A stretch of DNA of 5,143 nt, taken from positions 1 through 5,143 of the forward strand of contig JAFLJW010000216.1 of the NCBI GenBank assembly GCA_022712815.1, read 5' to 3'. This DNA comes from Pseudodesulfovibrio sp. GTDB lineage: Bacteria > Desulfobacterota > Desulfovibrionia > Desulfovibrionales > Desulfovibrionaceae. Within the stretch, counting starts at the first letter, position 1; every line of letters starts with the position of its first letter. The notes below the pieces were generated by a model. That model worked only from the letters and a program-made list of their open reading frames with translations, ran no database searches and was not told the origin of the DNA. A program made the translations under genes and the position numbers. This document shows positions 1 through 5,143 of the stretch, one piece after another.

Positions 1-24
1 GCGCCAGGGACTGCGTATATTATT

Positions 25-1107
25 ATGGAAATACCCCTCGATTACCTGCTTGAAAGCTATAATTACGAGCTTCCGGAAGACCGGATTGCCCAGGAACCGG
101 CCCATCGCCGCGATGGTTCGCGGCTGCTTGTCGTCAACCGGACGGACGACACTCTGACCCCTGCCGATTTTACCGACCTGATCGACCACCTGCCAAAAAA
201 CGCCCTGCTGGTCGCCAACAACTCCCGCGTCATTCCCGCCCGGATATTCGGCGAAAAACCCACAGGTGGGCGCGTCGAATTCCTTCTGCTCACCCCGCTG
301 CCGCTTCTCGTACCCAAAGAAAAAAACGGCTGGCTCTCGGCCTCAGCAGAAGGATTGCTCCGCGCATCCAAGGCCCCAAAACCGGGAATGGCCATCCTTT
401 TTTCTGACGATTTCCGGCTGGTGGCAAAGGAACCCGGACCCTTTGGCCGCTGGCAGGTTGAACTTCAGTGGCGGGGCGATCTCAAGTCCCTTTTCACGGA
501 AATGGGCCATCTTCCCCTACCGCCTTACATCAAGCGACCAGACTCGGAAGCGGACAGAGAACGCTACCAGACCACCTATTCGGACGAATCCAAAACCGGT
601 TCAGTGGCTGCGCCCACAGCCGGACTCCACTTCACACCCGAACTCAGGCAAAAGCTGGCGGACAAGGGATTTAGCTGGGCCGAAGTCACGCTGTACGTGG
701 GATACGGAACCTTCAGTCCGGTGCGTTGCGCAGATATCCGGGAACACCAAATGCATCCCGAATACATCGAAGTCCCGGACAAAACCGCCCGGGCCGTACG
801 TAAGGCCAAGGCAGAAGGCAGGCCAGTCATCGCCGTTGGCACCACCAGCGCGCGCACATTGGAAGGAATGTTCAGGGAATGTGGGGAAATCAAAAAATTT
901 CAGGGTGAAACAAATATTTTTATCTCTCCAGGATACAAATTTAATATCATAGAAGGAATTATTACTAACTTCCATTTGCCAGAATCATCACTCATCATTA
1001 TGATCTCTGCTCTTGCTGGAAGGAAAACAGTCCTCTCAGCCTATGAACATGCACTCAAAAACAACTTTCGCTTCTTCTCATATGGAGACGCGATGTTAAT
1101 CAAATAG
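25..1107 (+). CDS. queA: S-adenosylmethionine:tRNA ribosyltransferase-isomerase (QueA)
   Basis: QueA transfers and isomerises the ribosyl moiety of S-adenosylmethionine onto 7-aminomethyl-7-deazaguanine in tRNA, giving epoxyqueuosine, the penultimate step of queuosine synthesis; it acts in the cytoplasm. The 360 residues match the family's usual length (E. coli about 356). Family blocks seen in order are NNSRVIPAR (65-73), RASKAPKPG (113-121), GHLPLPPYI (161-169), SVAAPTAGLHF (193-203), VTLYVGYGTF (221-230), the H-x-MH-x-EY block (241-247), VIAVGTTSARTLE (268-280), TNFHLPESSLI (314-324) and FRFFSYGDAM (348-357). The start is the first ATG of the frame. A weak AGGGA lies at 6-10, about 14 nt upstream, which is rather far. 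The frame is open to the left edge of the window, so a start further upstream cannot be excluded. The last 75 codons or so are much richer in A+T than the rest, yet keep all conserved motifs, so the gene looks intact. Identification is secure. Confidence 0.96.
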   Translation: MEIPLDYLLESYNYELPEDRIAQEPAHRRDGSRLLVVNRTDDTLTPADFTDLIDHLPKNALLVANNSRVIPARIFGEKPTGGRVEFLLLTPLPLLVPKEKNGWLSASAEGLLRASKAPKPGMAILFSDDFRLVAKEPGPFGRWQVELQWRGDLKSLFTEMGHLPLPPYIKRPDSEADRERYQTTYSDESKTGSVAAPTAGLHFTPELRQKLADKGFSWAEVTLYVGYGTFSPVRCADIREHQMHPEYIEVPDKTARAVRKAKAEGRPVIAVGTTSARTLEGMFRECGEIKKFQGETNIFISPGYKFNIIEGIITNFHLPESSLIIMISALAGRKTVLSAYEHALKNNFRFFSYGDAMLIK

Positions 1108-1133
1108 TTGCGGTTACTATCCAATTTTATAAA
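1105..1133 (+). promoter_or_regulatory. Possible promoter of the 2-oxoacid oxidoreductase operon
   Basis: The 43-nt gap between queA and the ferredoxin gene is AT-rich and holds TATAAA at 1128-1133, five of six matches to a sigma-70 -10 box. The hexamer 17 nt upstream is only TAGTTG (1105-1110), a poor -35 box. No terminator-like hairpin separates queA from the operon, so read-through from queA is an equally good explanation. This is a weak call. Confidence 0.25.
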
Positions 1134-1140
1134 CAAAAGC

Positions 1141-1144
1141 GGAG
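1141..1144 (+). promoter_or_regulatory. Ribosome binding site of the ferredoxin subunit gene
   Basis: GGAG ends six nucleotides before the ATG at 1151. It supports that start over any internal one, and the first cysteine motif begins only ten residues later. Confidence 0.7.
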
Positions 1145-1150
1145 TAATTA

Positions 1151-1384
1151 ATGTCCCGAATTGTAGTTCAGGAAGACCGGTGTAAAGGATGCCTCCTTTG
1201 TACCACTGTCTGCCCTGTAAACATCATCGTCCAGTCGGATCGGTTCAACGTCAGCGGCTACAAAGTCGCCGAAGTTCCCGAATCCGATGCGGAAAAATGT
1301 ACCGGCTGCGCATCCTGCGCACTGATCTGCCCGGACGTGGCGATCAAAGTATACAGAACCCCCAAAACAAAAGGGGGCAAATAA
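1151..1384 (+). CDS. 2-oxoacid:ferredoxin oxidoreductase delta subunit, 2x[4Fe-4S] ferredoxin
   Basis: This 77-residue protein is a bacterial-type ferredoxin subunit that should carry electrons from the thiamine/acyl-CoA core of the enzyme to external ferredoxin. Two full cluster motifs are visible: Cys11, 14, 17 and 21 (C-x2-C-x2-C-x3-CP) and Cys50, 53, 56 and 60 with the same spacing. Both predict [4Fe-4S] clusters. The 28-residue linker between the motifs and the Lys/Gly-rich tail are typical of KorD/VorD-type subunits. It is the first gene of the four-gene operon, with the alpha subunit starting after a gap of one nucleotide. That position makes a dedicated subunit more likely than a free ferredoxin. 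Names in use for this subunit are korD, vorD or porD; none is assigned because the substrate is not settled. Confidence 0.92.
   Translation: MSRIVVQEDRCKGCLLCTTVCPVNIIVQSDRFNVSGYKVAEVPESDAEKCTGCASCALICPDVAIKVYRTPKTKGGK
1359..1377 (+). promoter_or_regulatory. Small G/C hairpin over the alpha-subunit ribosome binding site
   Basis: CCCCC (1359-1363) and GGGGG (1373-1377) can pair across a nine-nucleotide A-rich loop. The G run lies eight nucleotides before the ATG at 1386 and is the only Shine-Dalgarno-like sequence there. Pairing would hide it until ribosomes finishing the ferredoxin gene open the stem, which would couple the two genes in translation. The stem is only five base pairs, so its role is inferred. 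Confidence 0.35.
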
Positions 1385-1385
1385 A

Positions 1386-2456
1386 ATGACCAAGCAACCA
1401 GAACGTATTTTCATCAAAGGAAATGAGGCCATTGCCCGCGGCGCCCTGGCAGCCAGATGCAAATGTTTCTTTGGCTACCCGATCACCCCCCAGAACGACA
1501 TCCCGGAATTCATGTCCACCGAAATAATCAAGGCGGGCGGCGATTTCGTACAGGCCGAATCCGAAGTGGCCGCAGCCAACATGCTGCTCGGTGCAGCAGC
1601 GGCAGGTATTCGCTCCATGACCTCGTCCTCCTCCCCGGGCATGTCCCTGAAACAGGAAGCGATTTCCTACATGGCAGGCTCCGAGGTTCCGGCAGTCATC
1701 GTCAACGTCAACCGAGGCGGTCCCGGTCTTGGTGATATCGGCCCGGCTCAGGGCGACTACTACCAATCCACCCGCGGCGGCGGACACGGGGATTACCGTC
1801 ACTTCACCCTGGCACCAGGCAATGTTCAGGAAGCCTATGACCTGACCATCCGCGCCTTTGATATCGCCTTTGAGCACCGTACCCCGGTCCTCATTCTGGC
1901 CGATGCGATCCTCGGCCAGATGAAGGAACCCATCACACCGTGGACCCCCGAAAAGATAGACGACGAAGCAGGACGCGACTGGGCCATCACCGGCAAGACC
2001 GCTGACCGCGAAAAGCGCCTCATCAAGTCCCTCTTCCTCGCGGAAGGAGAGTTGGCCGAACAGAACAAGCACCTCCAGGCCAAGTACGAATCGTGGACAA
2101 AACTGACCGAATGCGAGCAGTTCGAGACCGAAGATGCCGATCTCATCATATGCGCCTACGGCTCCATCGCCCGCATCGCCAAATCCACTGTCCGCAAGTT
2201 CCGCAAGGAAGGCAAAAAGGTCGGCCTGTTCAGGCCCATCACCCTCTACCCGTTCCCCAGCGCACAGCTCAAAGCTCTGGCAGAGCAGGACAAACGCTTC
2301 CTGACCATTGAGCACAATCTGGGCCAGATGGTTGATGATGTCCGCCTCGCCATCCGCACGGTCAGCGACTCTGACTTCTTCCCCATCTATCCCGGCAACC
2401 TGCCCACCCCGGATGAACTCGAGGAACCGATCCTCAAATGTTTGGAGGGTAAATAA
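1386..2456 (+). CDS. vorB: 2-oxoacid:ferredoxin oxidoreductase alpha subunit, VorB/KorA type
   Basis: This is the alpha subunit of a CoA-dependent 2-oxoacid:ferredoxin oxidoreductase. It carries the pyrimidine-binding domain that works with the beta subunit to hold thiamine pyrophosphate, followed by a transketolase-C-like domain. The 356 residues fit stand-alone VorB-type subunits. Visible motifs are YPITPQ (31-36), an acidic pair E58/E60 followed by AA where the cofactor-activating glutamate is expected, TSSSSPGMSLKQE (79-91) and RGGPGLGDIGPAQGDYYQ (110-127). The second domain (about 251-350) includes an AYGS segment and LFRPITLYPFP (281-291). The GGPGLGDI-x3-Q-x-DYYQ form is what I associate with the 2-ketoisovalerate (VorB) group rather than classical KorA, but such subunits are also annotated for 2-oxoglutarate, so the substrate stays open. 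The start follows the ferredoxin stop by one nucleotide. Confidence 0.92.
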   Translation: MTKQPERIFIKGNEAIARGALAARCKCFFGYPITPQNDIPEFMSTEIIKAGGDFVQAESEVAAANMLLGAAAAGIRSMTSSSSPGMSLKQEAISYMAGSEVPAVIVNVNRGGPGLGDIGPAQGDYYQSTRGGGHGDYRHFTLAPGNVQEAYDLTIRAFDIAFEHRTPVLILADAILGQMKEPITPWTPEKIDDEAGRDWAITGKTADREKRLIKSLFLAEGELAEQNKHLQAKYESWTKLTECEQFETEDADLIICAYGSIARIAKSTVRKFRKEGKKVGLFRPITLYPFPSAQLKALAEQDKRFLTIEHNLGQMVDDVRLAIRTVSDSDFFPIYPGNLPTPDELEEPILKCLEGK

Positions 2457-3227
2457 ATGTCTGAAATAAATGAAAAACTCGTATTCGATAAGCCCGAAAT
2501 CATCATTGATCGTGCCACCCACTACTGTCCCGGCTGCCATCACGGCATCGCCCACAGGCTGGTTGGCGAACTGCTCGATGAAATGGAACTGGGCGGCAAT
2601 ACCCTGATGACAACCTCCATAGGCTGTTCGGTCTTCCTCTACAACTATCTCAACGTCGATGCTGTCGAGGCTCCGCACGGACGCGCTCCGGCAGTCGCAA
2701 CCGGCGTCAAACGCGCCCGACCCGACCACTTTGTCTTCACCTACCAGGGTGACGGCGATCTGGCATCCATCGGCATGGCCGAGATCATGCACGCCGCCAA
2801 CCGTGGTGAAAAGATATCCGTGGTCTTTGTCAACAACACCGTCTACGGCATGACCGGCGGCCAGATGGCCCCGACAACGCTCATCGGCCAGAAGACAACC
2901 ACCTGCCCGAACGGACGTTGCGAAACCACCCAGGGATCGCCCATCCGCATGACCGAGATCATCGCATCTCTGGGCGGCGTGGCCTATGCGGCACGAGGTT
3001 CCCTCGACTCCGTCAAGAATATCCGCACCGCGAAAAAACACCTGAAAAAAGCCTTTGAATGCCAGACCAACGGCACCGGATTCGGATTCGTGGAACTGCT
3101 CTCCGGCTGTCCGACCAACTGGAAGATGACCCCCCTTCAGGCCAACGAGCGCATCCAAAACGACATGATCCCCTACTTCCCGCTCGGCGTGTTCAAGGAC
3201 ATCTCCGAAGATGGAGGTATCTGCTAA
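2457..3227 (+). CDS. 2-oxoacid:ferredoxin oxidoreductase beta subunit, thiamine-pyrophosphate binding
   Basis: This subunit binds the diphosphate of thiamine pyrophosphate and, with alpha, forms the decarboxylating active site. The 256 residues are usual for a KorB/VorA-type beta chain. The cofactor motif is clear: GDGDLASIG (98-106) with the closing Asn pair N126/N127, and NTVYGMTGGQMAPTT (127-141) after it. Upstream are CPGC (24-27) and the HGRAPA segment (74-79), both typical of the family. This is not a fused or ferredoxin-bearing version: the only clustered cysteines are in CPGC, and iron-sulfur binding is left to the delta subunit. GGAGGG at 2444-2449, seven nucleotides before the start, is a strong ribosome binding site. 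The ATG directly abuts the alpha-subunit TAA, as in a co-translated operon. Names in use include korB and vorA. Confidence 0.94.
   Translation: MSEINEKLVFDKPEIIIDRATHYCPGCHHGIAHRLVGELLDEMELGGNTLMTTSIGCSVFLYNYLNVDAVEAPHGRAPAVATGVKRARPDHFVFTYQGDGDLASIGMAEIMHAANRGEKISVVFVNNTVYGMTGGQMAPTTLIGQKTTTCPNGRCETTQGSPIRMTEIIASLGGVAYAARGSLDSVKNIRTAKKHLKKAFECQTNGTGFGFVELLSGCPTNWKMTPLQANERIQNDMIPYFPLGVFKDISEDGGIC
3213..3217 (+). promoter_or_regulatory. Ribosome binding site fixing the gamma-subunit start
   Basis: GGAGG lies nine nucleotides before the ATG at 3227. It selects that start over the in-frame ATG at 3059, whose extra 56 residues are arginine- and proline-rich translation of the beta gene in the wrong frame and show no family similarity. 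Confidence 0.8.
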
Positions 3228-3769
3228 TGCGTTACATAGATTCAATCATCGCAGGTTTCGGAGGACAGGGTGTCATGCTCATCGGCAATCTCCTGGCCTA
3301 CGCAGGCATGAAAGACGGCCTCAATGTCACCTACATCCCGGTCTACGGCCCTGAAATGCGCGGCGGCACAGCCAACTGCACAGTCGTCCTCTCACAGGAG
3401 GAAATCGGCTCGCCCATCATCCACAGGCCCAAATCGCTCATCGCCATGAACCGCCCCTCCCTCGACAAATTCCAGACTCGCGTCGAAGATGGCGGCGTTC
3501 ATATCATCAACTCGTCCCTGATCGACATGGATCTGGCCGATACCGACCGCCTCAAATGCTACGACGTTCCCTGCAACGATATCGCCGACGAACTCGGCAA
3601 CACCCGCATGGCCAACATGGTCGCCATCGGAGCCTTTGTGCAAGCCACACAGATCATCTCCATTCAGGCCGTCATCGACTCCCTGGAAAACGTGATCTCC
3701 GAACGCTACCACAAGCTCATCCCGGCCAACACAAAGGCCATCCAGGCCGGAGCCGAACGCGTCAGCTAG
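3227..3769 (+). CDS. 2-oxoacid:ferredoxin oxidoreductase gamma subunit
   Basis: This is the gamma chain (POR/KOR gamma domain), which completes the alpha-beta-gamma-delta enzyme and is thought to help bind coenzyme A. The 180 residues form a single domain of normal length. It opens with a Rossmann-like glycine motif, GFGGQG (10-15), directly after the first beta strand, and has YGPEMRGG (40-47), a hallmark of the family. A helical C-terminal segment from about residue 145 ends in a conserved-looking ERY-x-KLIPANTKA stretch (159-171). The start at 3227 overlaps the beta-subunit stop by one nucleotide (TAATG), which favours coupled translation and roughly equal amounts of the two chains. It is the last gene of the operon, with a terminator 24 nt after its stop. 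Names in use are korC or vorC/porG. Confidence 0.93.
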   Translation: MRYIDSIIAGFGGQGVMLIGNLLAYAGMKDGLNVTYIPVYGPEMRGGTANCTVVLSQEEIGSPIIHRPKSLIAMNRPSLDKFQTRVEDGGVHIINSSLIDMDLADTDRLKCYDVPCNDIADELGNTRMANMVAIGAFVQATQIISIQAVIDSLENVISERYHKLIPANTKAIQAGAERVS

Positions 3770-3793
3770 CTGATACCCTGACATGAATAATCG

Positions 3794-3835
3794 CTGGGCC
3801 GTTCCTTCCTGCGAAGGAGCGGCCCAGTTCTTTTT
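3794..3835 (+). terminator. Strong rho-independent terminator of the oxidoreductase operon
   Basis: The arms at 3794-3808 and 3813-3827 form a 15-bp stem with a single G-U wobble and a CTGC loop (3809-3812). A T-rich tail (TTCTTTTT, 3828-3835) follows directly. It lies 24 nt after the gamma-subunit stop and separates the operon from ftsEX. The stem lacks a matching run of A on its left side, so it should work mainly on the + strand. Confidence 0.93.
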
Positions 3836-4007
3836 CTGCTCCCTCTGCCAGTCCTGCCGAGTTGTCGCATCCTGCATACATAACGAAAAACATGGACACC
3901 TTACCAACACGACCCCGCCCTCAAAGAAATTCACTCGACAAGGCACTTCCTCTGATCGCAAAGACCCATTCTTGCTAAATTTTGCTCTGGCGGGTACATA
4001 GTCTGGC
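3836..4007. other. Intergenic spacer between the terminator and ftsE, no gene seen
   Basis: This 172-nt stretch holds no supportable coding region. The short frames crossing it lack ribosome binding sites, and one simply translates the terminator. No long direct or inverted repeat was noticed. Its likely content is the ftsE promoter near its right end. Confidence 0.6.
3972..4000 (+). promoter_or_regulatory. Possible ftsE promoter
   Basis: TTGCTA (3972-3977) and TACATA (3995-4000) are 17 nt apart, as sigma-70 boxes would be, but the -10 match is only partial. A promoter is expected here because the strong terminator upstream cuts ftsEX off from the previous operon. If these boxes are used, transcription would begin close to the start codon and leave almost no leader. 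Confidence 0.3.
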
Positions 4008-4697
4008 ATGATGGTAAAAGTGGATCGCCTCTCCTATAATTTCGGGCCGCACTGGGTGCTGAAGGATATCTCCTTCTCTTTGGACAAGGGTGAGTTCCTG
4101 TTCCTGACCGGTCATTCCGGGGCAGGTAAAACCACATTGCTACGCCTGTTGTATGGCGCATTACCGGTCAATCGAGGCCGGGCACAGGTTGCCGGGTACG
4201 AGCTTAATAAATTGAAAAAAAGACAGATTCCACAACTTCGGCGCAAGGTGGGTGTGGTCTTTCAGGATTTCAAAATCCTGCCCCGGCGTACGGTGTTCGA
4301 CAATGTCGCCATGGCCCTTGAGGTTCGCGGCATGCCAAGGCCCCACCTGGAACGCCGGGTACGTGCCATCGTCCGCGCCATGGGACTTGAAACCAAAAGC
4401 TACTCCATCTGCGAGAGGCTGTCGGGCGGAGAGCAACAACGCGTTGCCATTGCCCGGTCCATGGTCGCCAACCCGGAGCTGATTCTTGCGGATGAGCCTA
4501 CCGGAAATCTCGATTTTGACCTGACCATGCATCTCATGGATATATTCAAACAATTCCACACCTATGGCACATCTGTCATCATGGCTACCCACAGCCGCGA
4601 GGTGCTCGATTGTGTGCCTGAAGCGCGTATTCTTCATTTGCAGGACGGTCGTATCGTCACCGATAGCGAACCCGGCCTTGAGGAGGACGTCCAGTGA
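4008..4697 (+). CDS. ftsE: Cell division ATP-binding protein FtsE
   Basis: FtsE is the cytoplasmic ATPase of the FtsEX complex, which links the FtsZ division ring to activation of septal peptidoglycan hydrolases. The 229 residues are a single ABC ATPase domain of family length. Motifs are all intact: Walker A GHSGAGKT (35-42), Q-loop Gln86 in VVFQD, signature LSGGEQQ (138-144), Walker B LILADEP (158-164), D-loop GNLD (166-169) and switch His195 in ATH. The wording TGHSGAGKTTLL, the QD after the Q-loop strand and the short C-terminal tail point to FtsE rather than LolD or MacB. Adjacent ftsX confirms this. Tandem ATGs at 4008 and 4011 are both possible starts, and neither has a clear Shine-Dalgarno sequence. 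ftsX overlaps the stop by four nucleotides. Confidence 0.95.
   Translation: MMVKVDRLSYNFGPHWVLKDISFSLDKGEFLFLTGHSGAGKTTLLRLLYGALPVNRGRAQVAGYELNKLKKRQIPQLRRKVGVVFQDFKILPRRTVFDNVAMALEVRGMPRPHLERRVRAIVRAMGLETKSYSICERLSGGEQQRVAIARSMVANPELILADEPTGNLDFDLTMHLMDIFKQFHTYGTSVIMATHSREVLDCVPEARILHLQDGRIVTDSEPGLEEDVQ
4680..4686 (+). promoter_or_regulatory. Ribosome binding site fixing the GTG start of ftsX
   Basis: GAGGAGG lies inside the end of ftsE, seven nucleotides before the GTG at 4694. It is the strongest Shine-Dalgarno sequence in the window. It decides the ftsX start, because the first in-frame ATG (4787) would cut into the first membrane helix. Confidence 0.8.
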
Positions 4698-5143
4698 TCG
4701 GCCAGCTTTTTCGTCTCACCCTGCGCGGTATTGCCGATTTCGGCCTGCACCCGGTCGCCCAGCTCCTGACGCTGGTGGCCGTTGCCATGGTCACGCTCCT
4801 GACCGGCCTCATTCTCGTGGGATTGCACAATGTAAATATGGAATTGCTCAAGTCACGCGGCGAAGTGGAATTTCAAATCTACTGGAAAGCGGAGATCAAA
4901 GCCGAAGAGGTGCTCAAGGATTGGGGGGTCATAAAGGAATTGGATCACCTGAATGATTTCAAGACATTCACACCTGAAAACGCGCTGACCGAGCTTGCCG
5001 GAACCCTCGGTGAAACCGGTGATTTTTCCTGGCTGGCGGACAACAACCCCCTGCCATACTCGGCTCTGGCCTCCTTCGCTGTGCCGCCCGACGACCAAGA
5101 GGAAGGCTGGGCCGCCAAACTGCTGACTGCGCTCAACACCCTG
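4694..5143 (+). CDS. ftsX: Cell division protein FtsX, N-terminal part (cut by window end)
   Basis: FtsX is the inner-membrane partner of FtsE; its periplasmic loop recruits or activates peptidoglycan hydrolase regulators such as EnvC in other bacteria. The frame stays open for 150 codons to the right edge, roughly half of a normal FtsX. After a cytoplasmic tail of about 20 residues comes one clear membrane helix (about 20-43, from PVAQLL to ILVGL), then a soluble segment. That segment has the FtsX extracellular-domain features GEVEFQIYWK (56-65), FTPENAL (92-98) and NNPLPYSALASFAVP (117-131). The start is GTG, overlapping the ftsE stop as GTGA, with a strong ribosome binding site. The N-terminal tail is shorter than in E. 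coli FtsX. The remaining membrane helices lie beyond the window, so intactness cannot be judged. Confidence 0.92.
   Translation, partial: MIGQLFRLTLRGIADFGLHPVAQLLTLVAVAMVTLLTGLILVGLHNVNMELLKSRGEVEFQIYWKAEIKAEEVLKDWGVIKELDHLNDFKTFTPENALTELAGTLGETGDFSWLADNNPLPYSALASFAVPPDDQEEGWAAKLLTALNTL

Noticed and set aside
266..952. A 228-codon + strand frame overlapping queA
   Set aside because: It lies entirely within queA in another frame, has a Pro/Arg/Ser-rich composition, and shows no motif.
3059..3226. N-terminal extension of the gamma subunit from the ATG at 3059
   Set aside because: The extra 56 residues are out-of-frame beta-gene sequence, rich in Arg and Pro. The ATG at 3227 has a good ribosome binding site and begins right at the family's glycine motif.
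1344..3245. A 633-codon minus-strand reading frame as a real gene
   Set aside because: It is in register with the alpha and beta genes, and its openness follows from missing TTA, CTA and TCA sense codons. Its translation shows no recognisable domain, while the sense genes have full motifs.
3892..3978. A 28-codon + strand frame in the spacer before ftsE
   Set aside because: There is no ribosome binding site before its ATG, and the Pro/Arg-rich composition resembles nothing known to me.
3783..4001. A 72-codon + strand frame between the operon and ftsE
   Set aside because: It translates both arms and the T tail of the terminator, has no ribosome binding site, and shows no recognisable domain.
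3392..4009. A minus-strand frame of 205 codons over the gamma subunit and spacer
   Set aside because: It is antisense to a clear gene and to the terminator hairpin, with no recognisable domain.

Overview
The window is a conserved-looking bacterial chromosome segment with every gene on the + strand. GC is about 60% over most of it, apart from an AT-rich patch near 880-1145. A complete four-subunit 2-oxoacid:ferredoxin oxidoreductase operon beside queA and ftsEX fits an anaerobe that runs ferredoxin-linked carbon metabolism. My best guess is a sulfate-reducing deltaproteobacterium of the Desulfovibrio type; this is inferred from gene style and order, with no marker gene to prove it.

Layout. 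Positions 25-1107 encode QueA, the tRNA queuosine enzyme. After a 43-nt gap, 1151-3769 hold a tightly packed four-gene operon: a 2x[4Fe-4S] ferredoxin (delta) subunit, a VorB/KorA-type alpha subunit, a thiamine-pyrophosphate beta subunit and a gamma subunit. The junctions are a 1-nt gap, a 0-nt abutment and a 1-nt overlap. A strong intrinsic terminator at 3794-3835 closes the operon. The next 170 nt or so appear non-coding and probably hold the promoter of ftsE (4008-4697). ftsX follows through a 4-nt GTGA overlap and runs off the right edge.

How the genes work together. Delta, alpha, beta and gamma should assemble into one cytoplasmic enzyme that oxidatively decarboxylates a 2-oxoacid to an acyl-CoA and passes the electrons to ferredoxin, or runs in reverse. 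The alpha subunit resembles the branched-chain (2-ketoisovalerate) subfamily, but the substrate cannot be fixed from sequence alone and 2-oxoglutarate remains possible. FtsE and FtsX form the inner-membrane ABC-type complex that couples the cytoplasmic division machinery to septal peptidoglycan hydrolases. QueA is functionally unrelated to both units.

I found no mobile element, CRISPR array, RNA gene or clearly new system. The most notable points are a sharp composition and codon shift inside the 3' end of queA, a small hairpin over the alpha-subunit ribosome binding site, and an ftsE start without a clear Shine-Dalgarno sequence.
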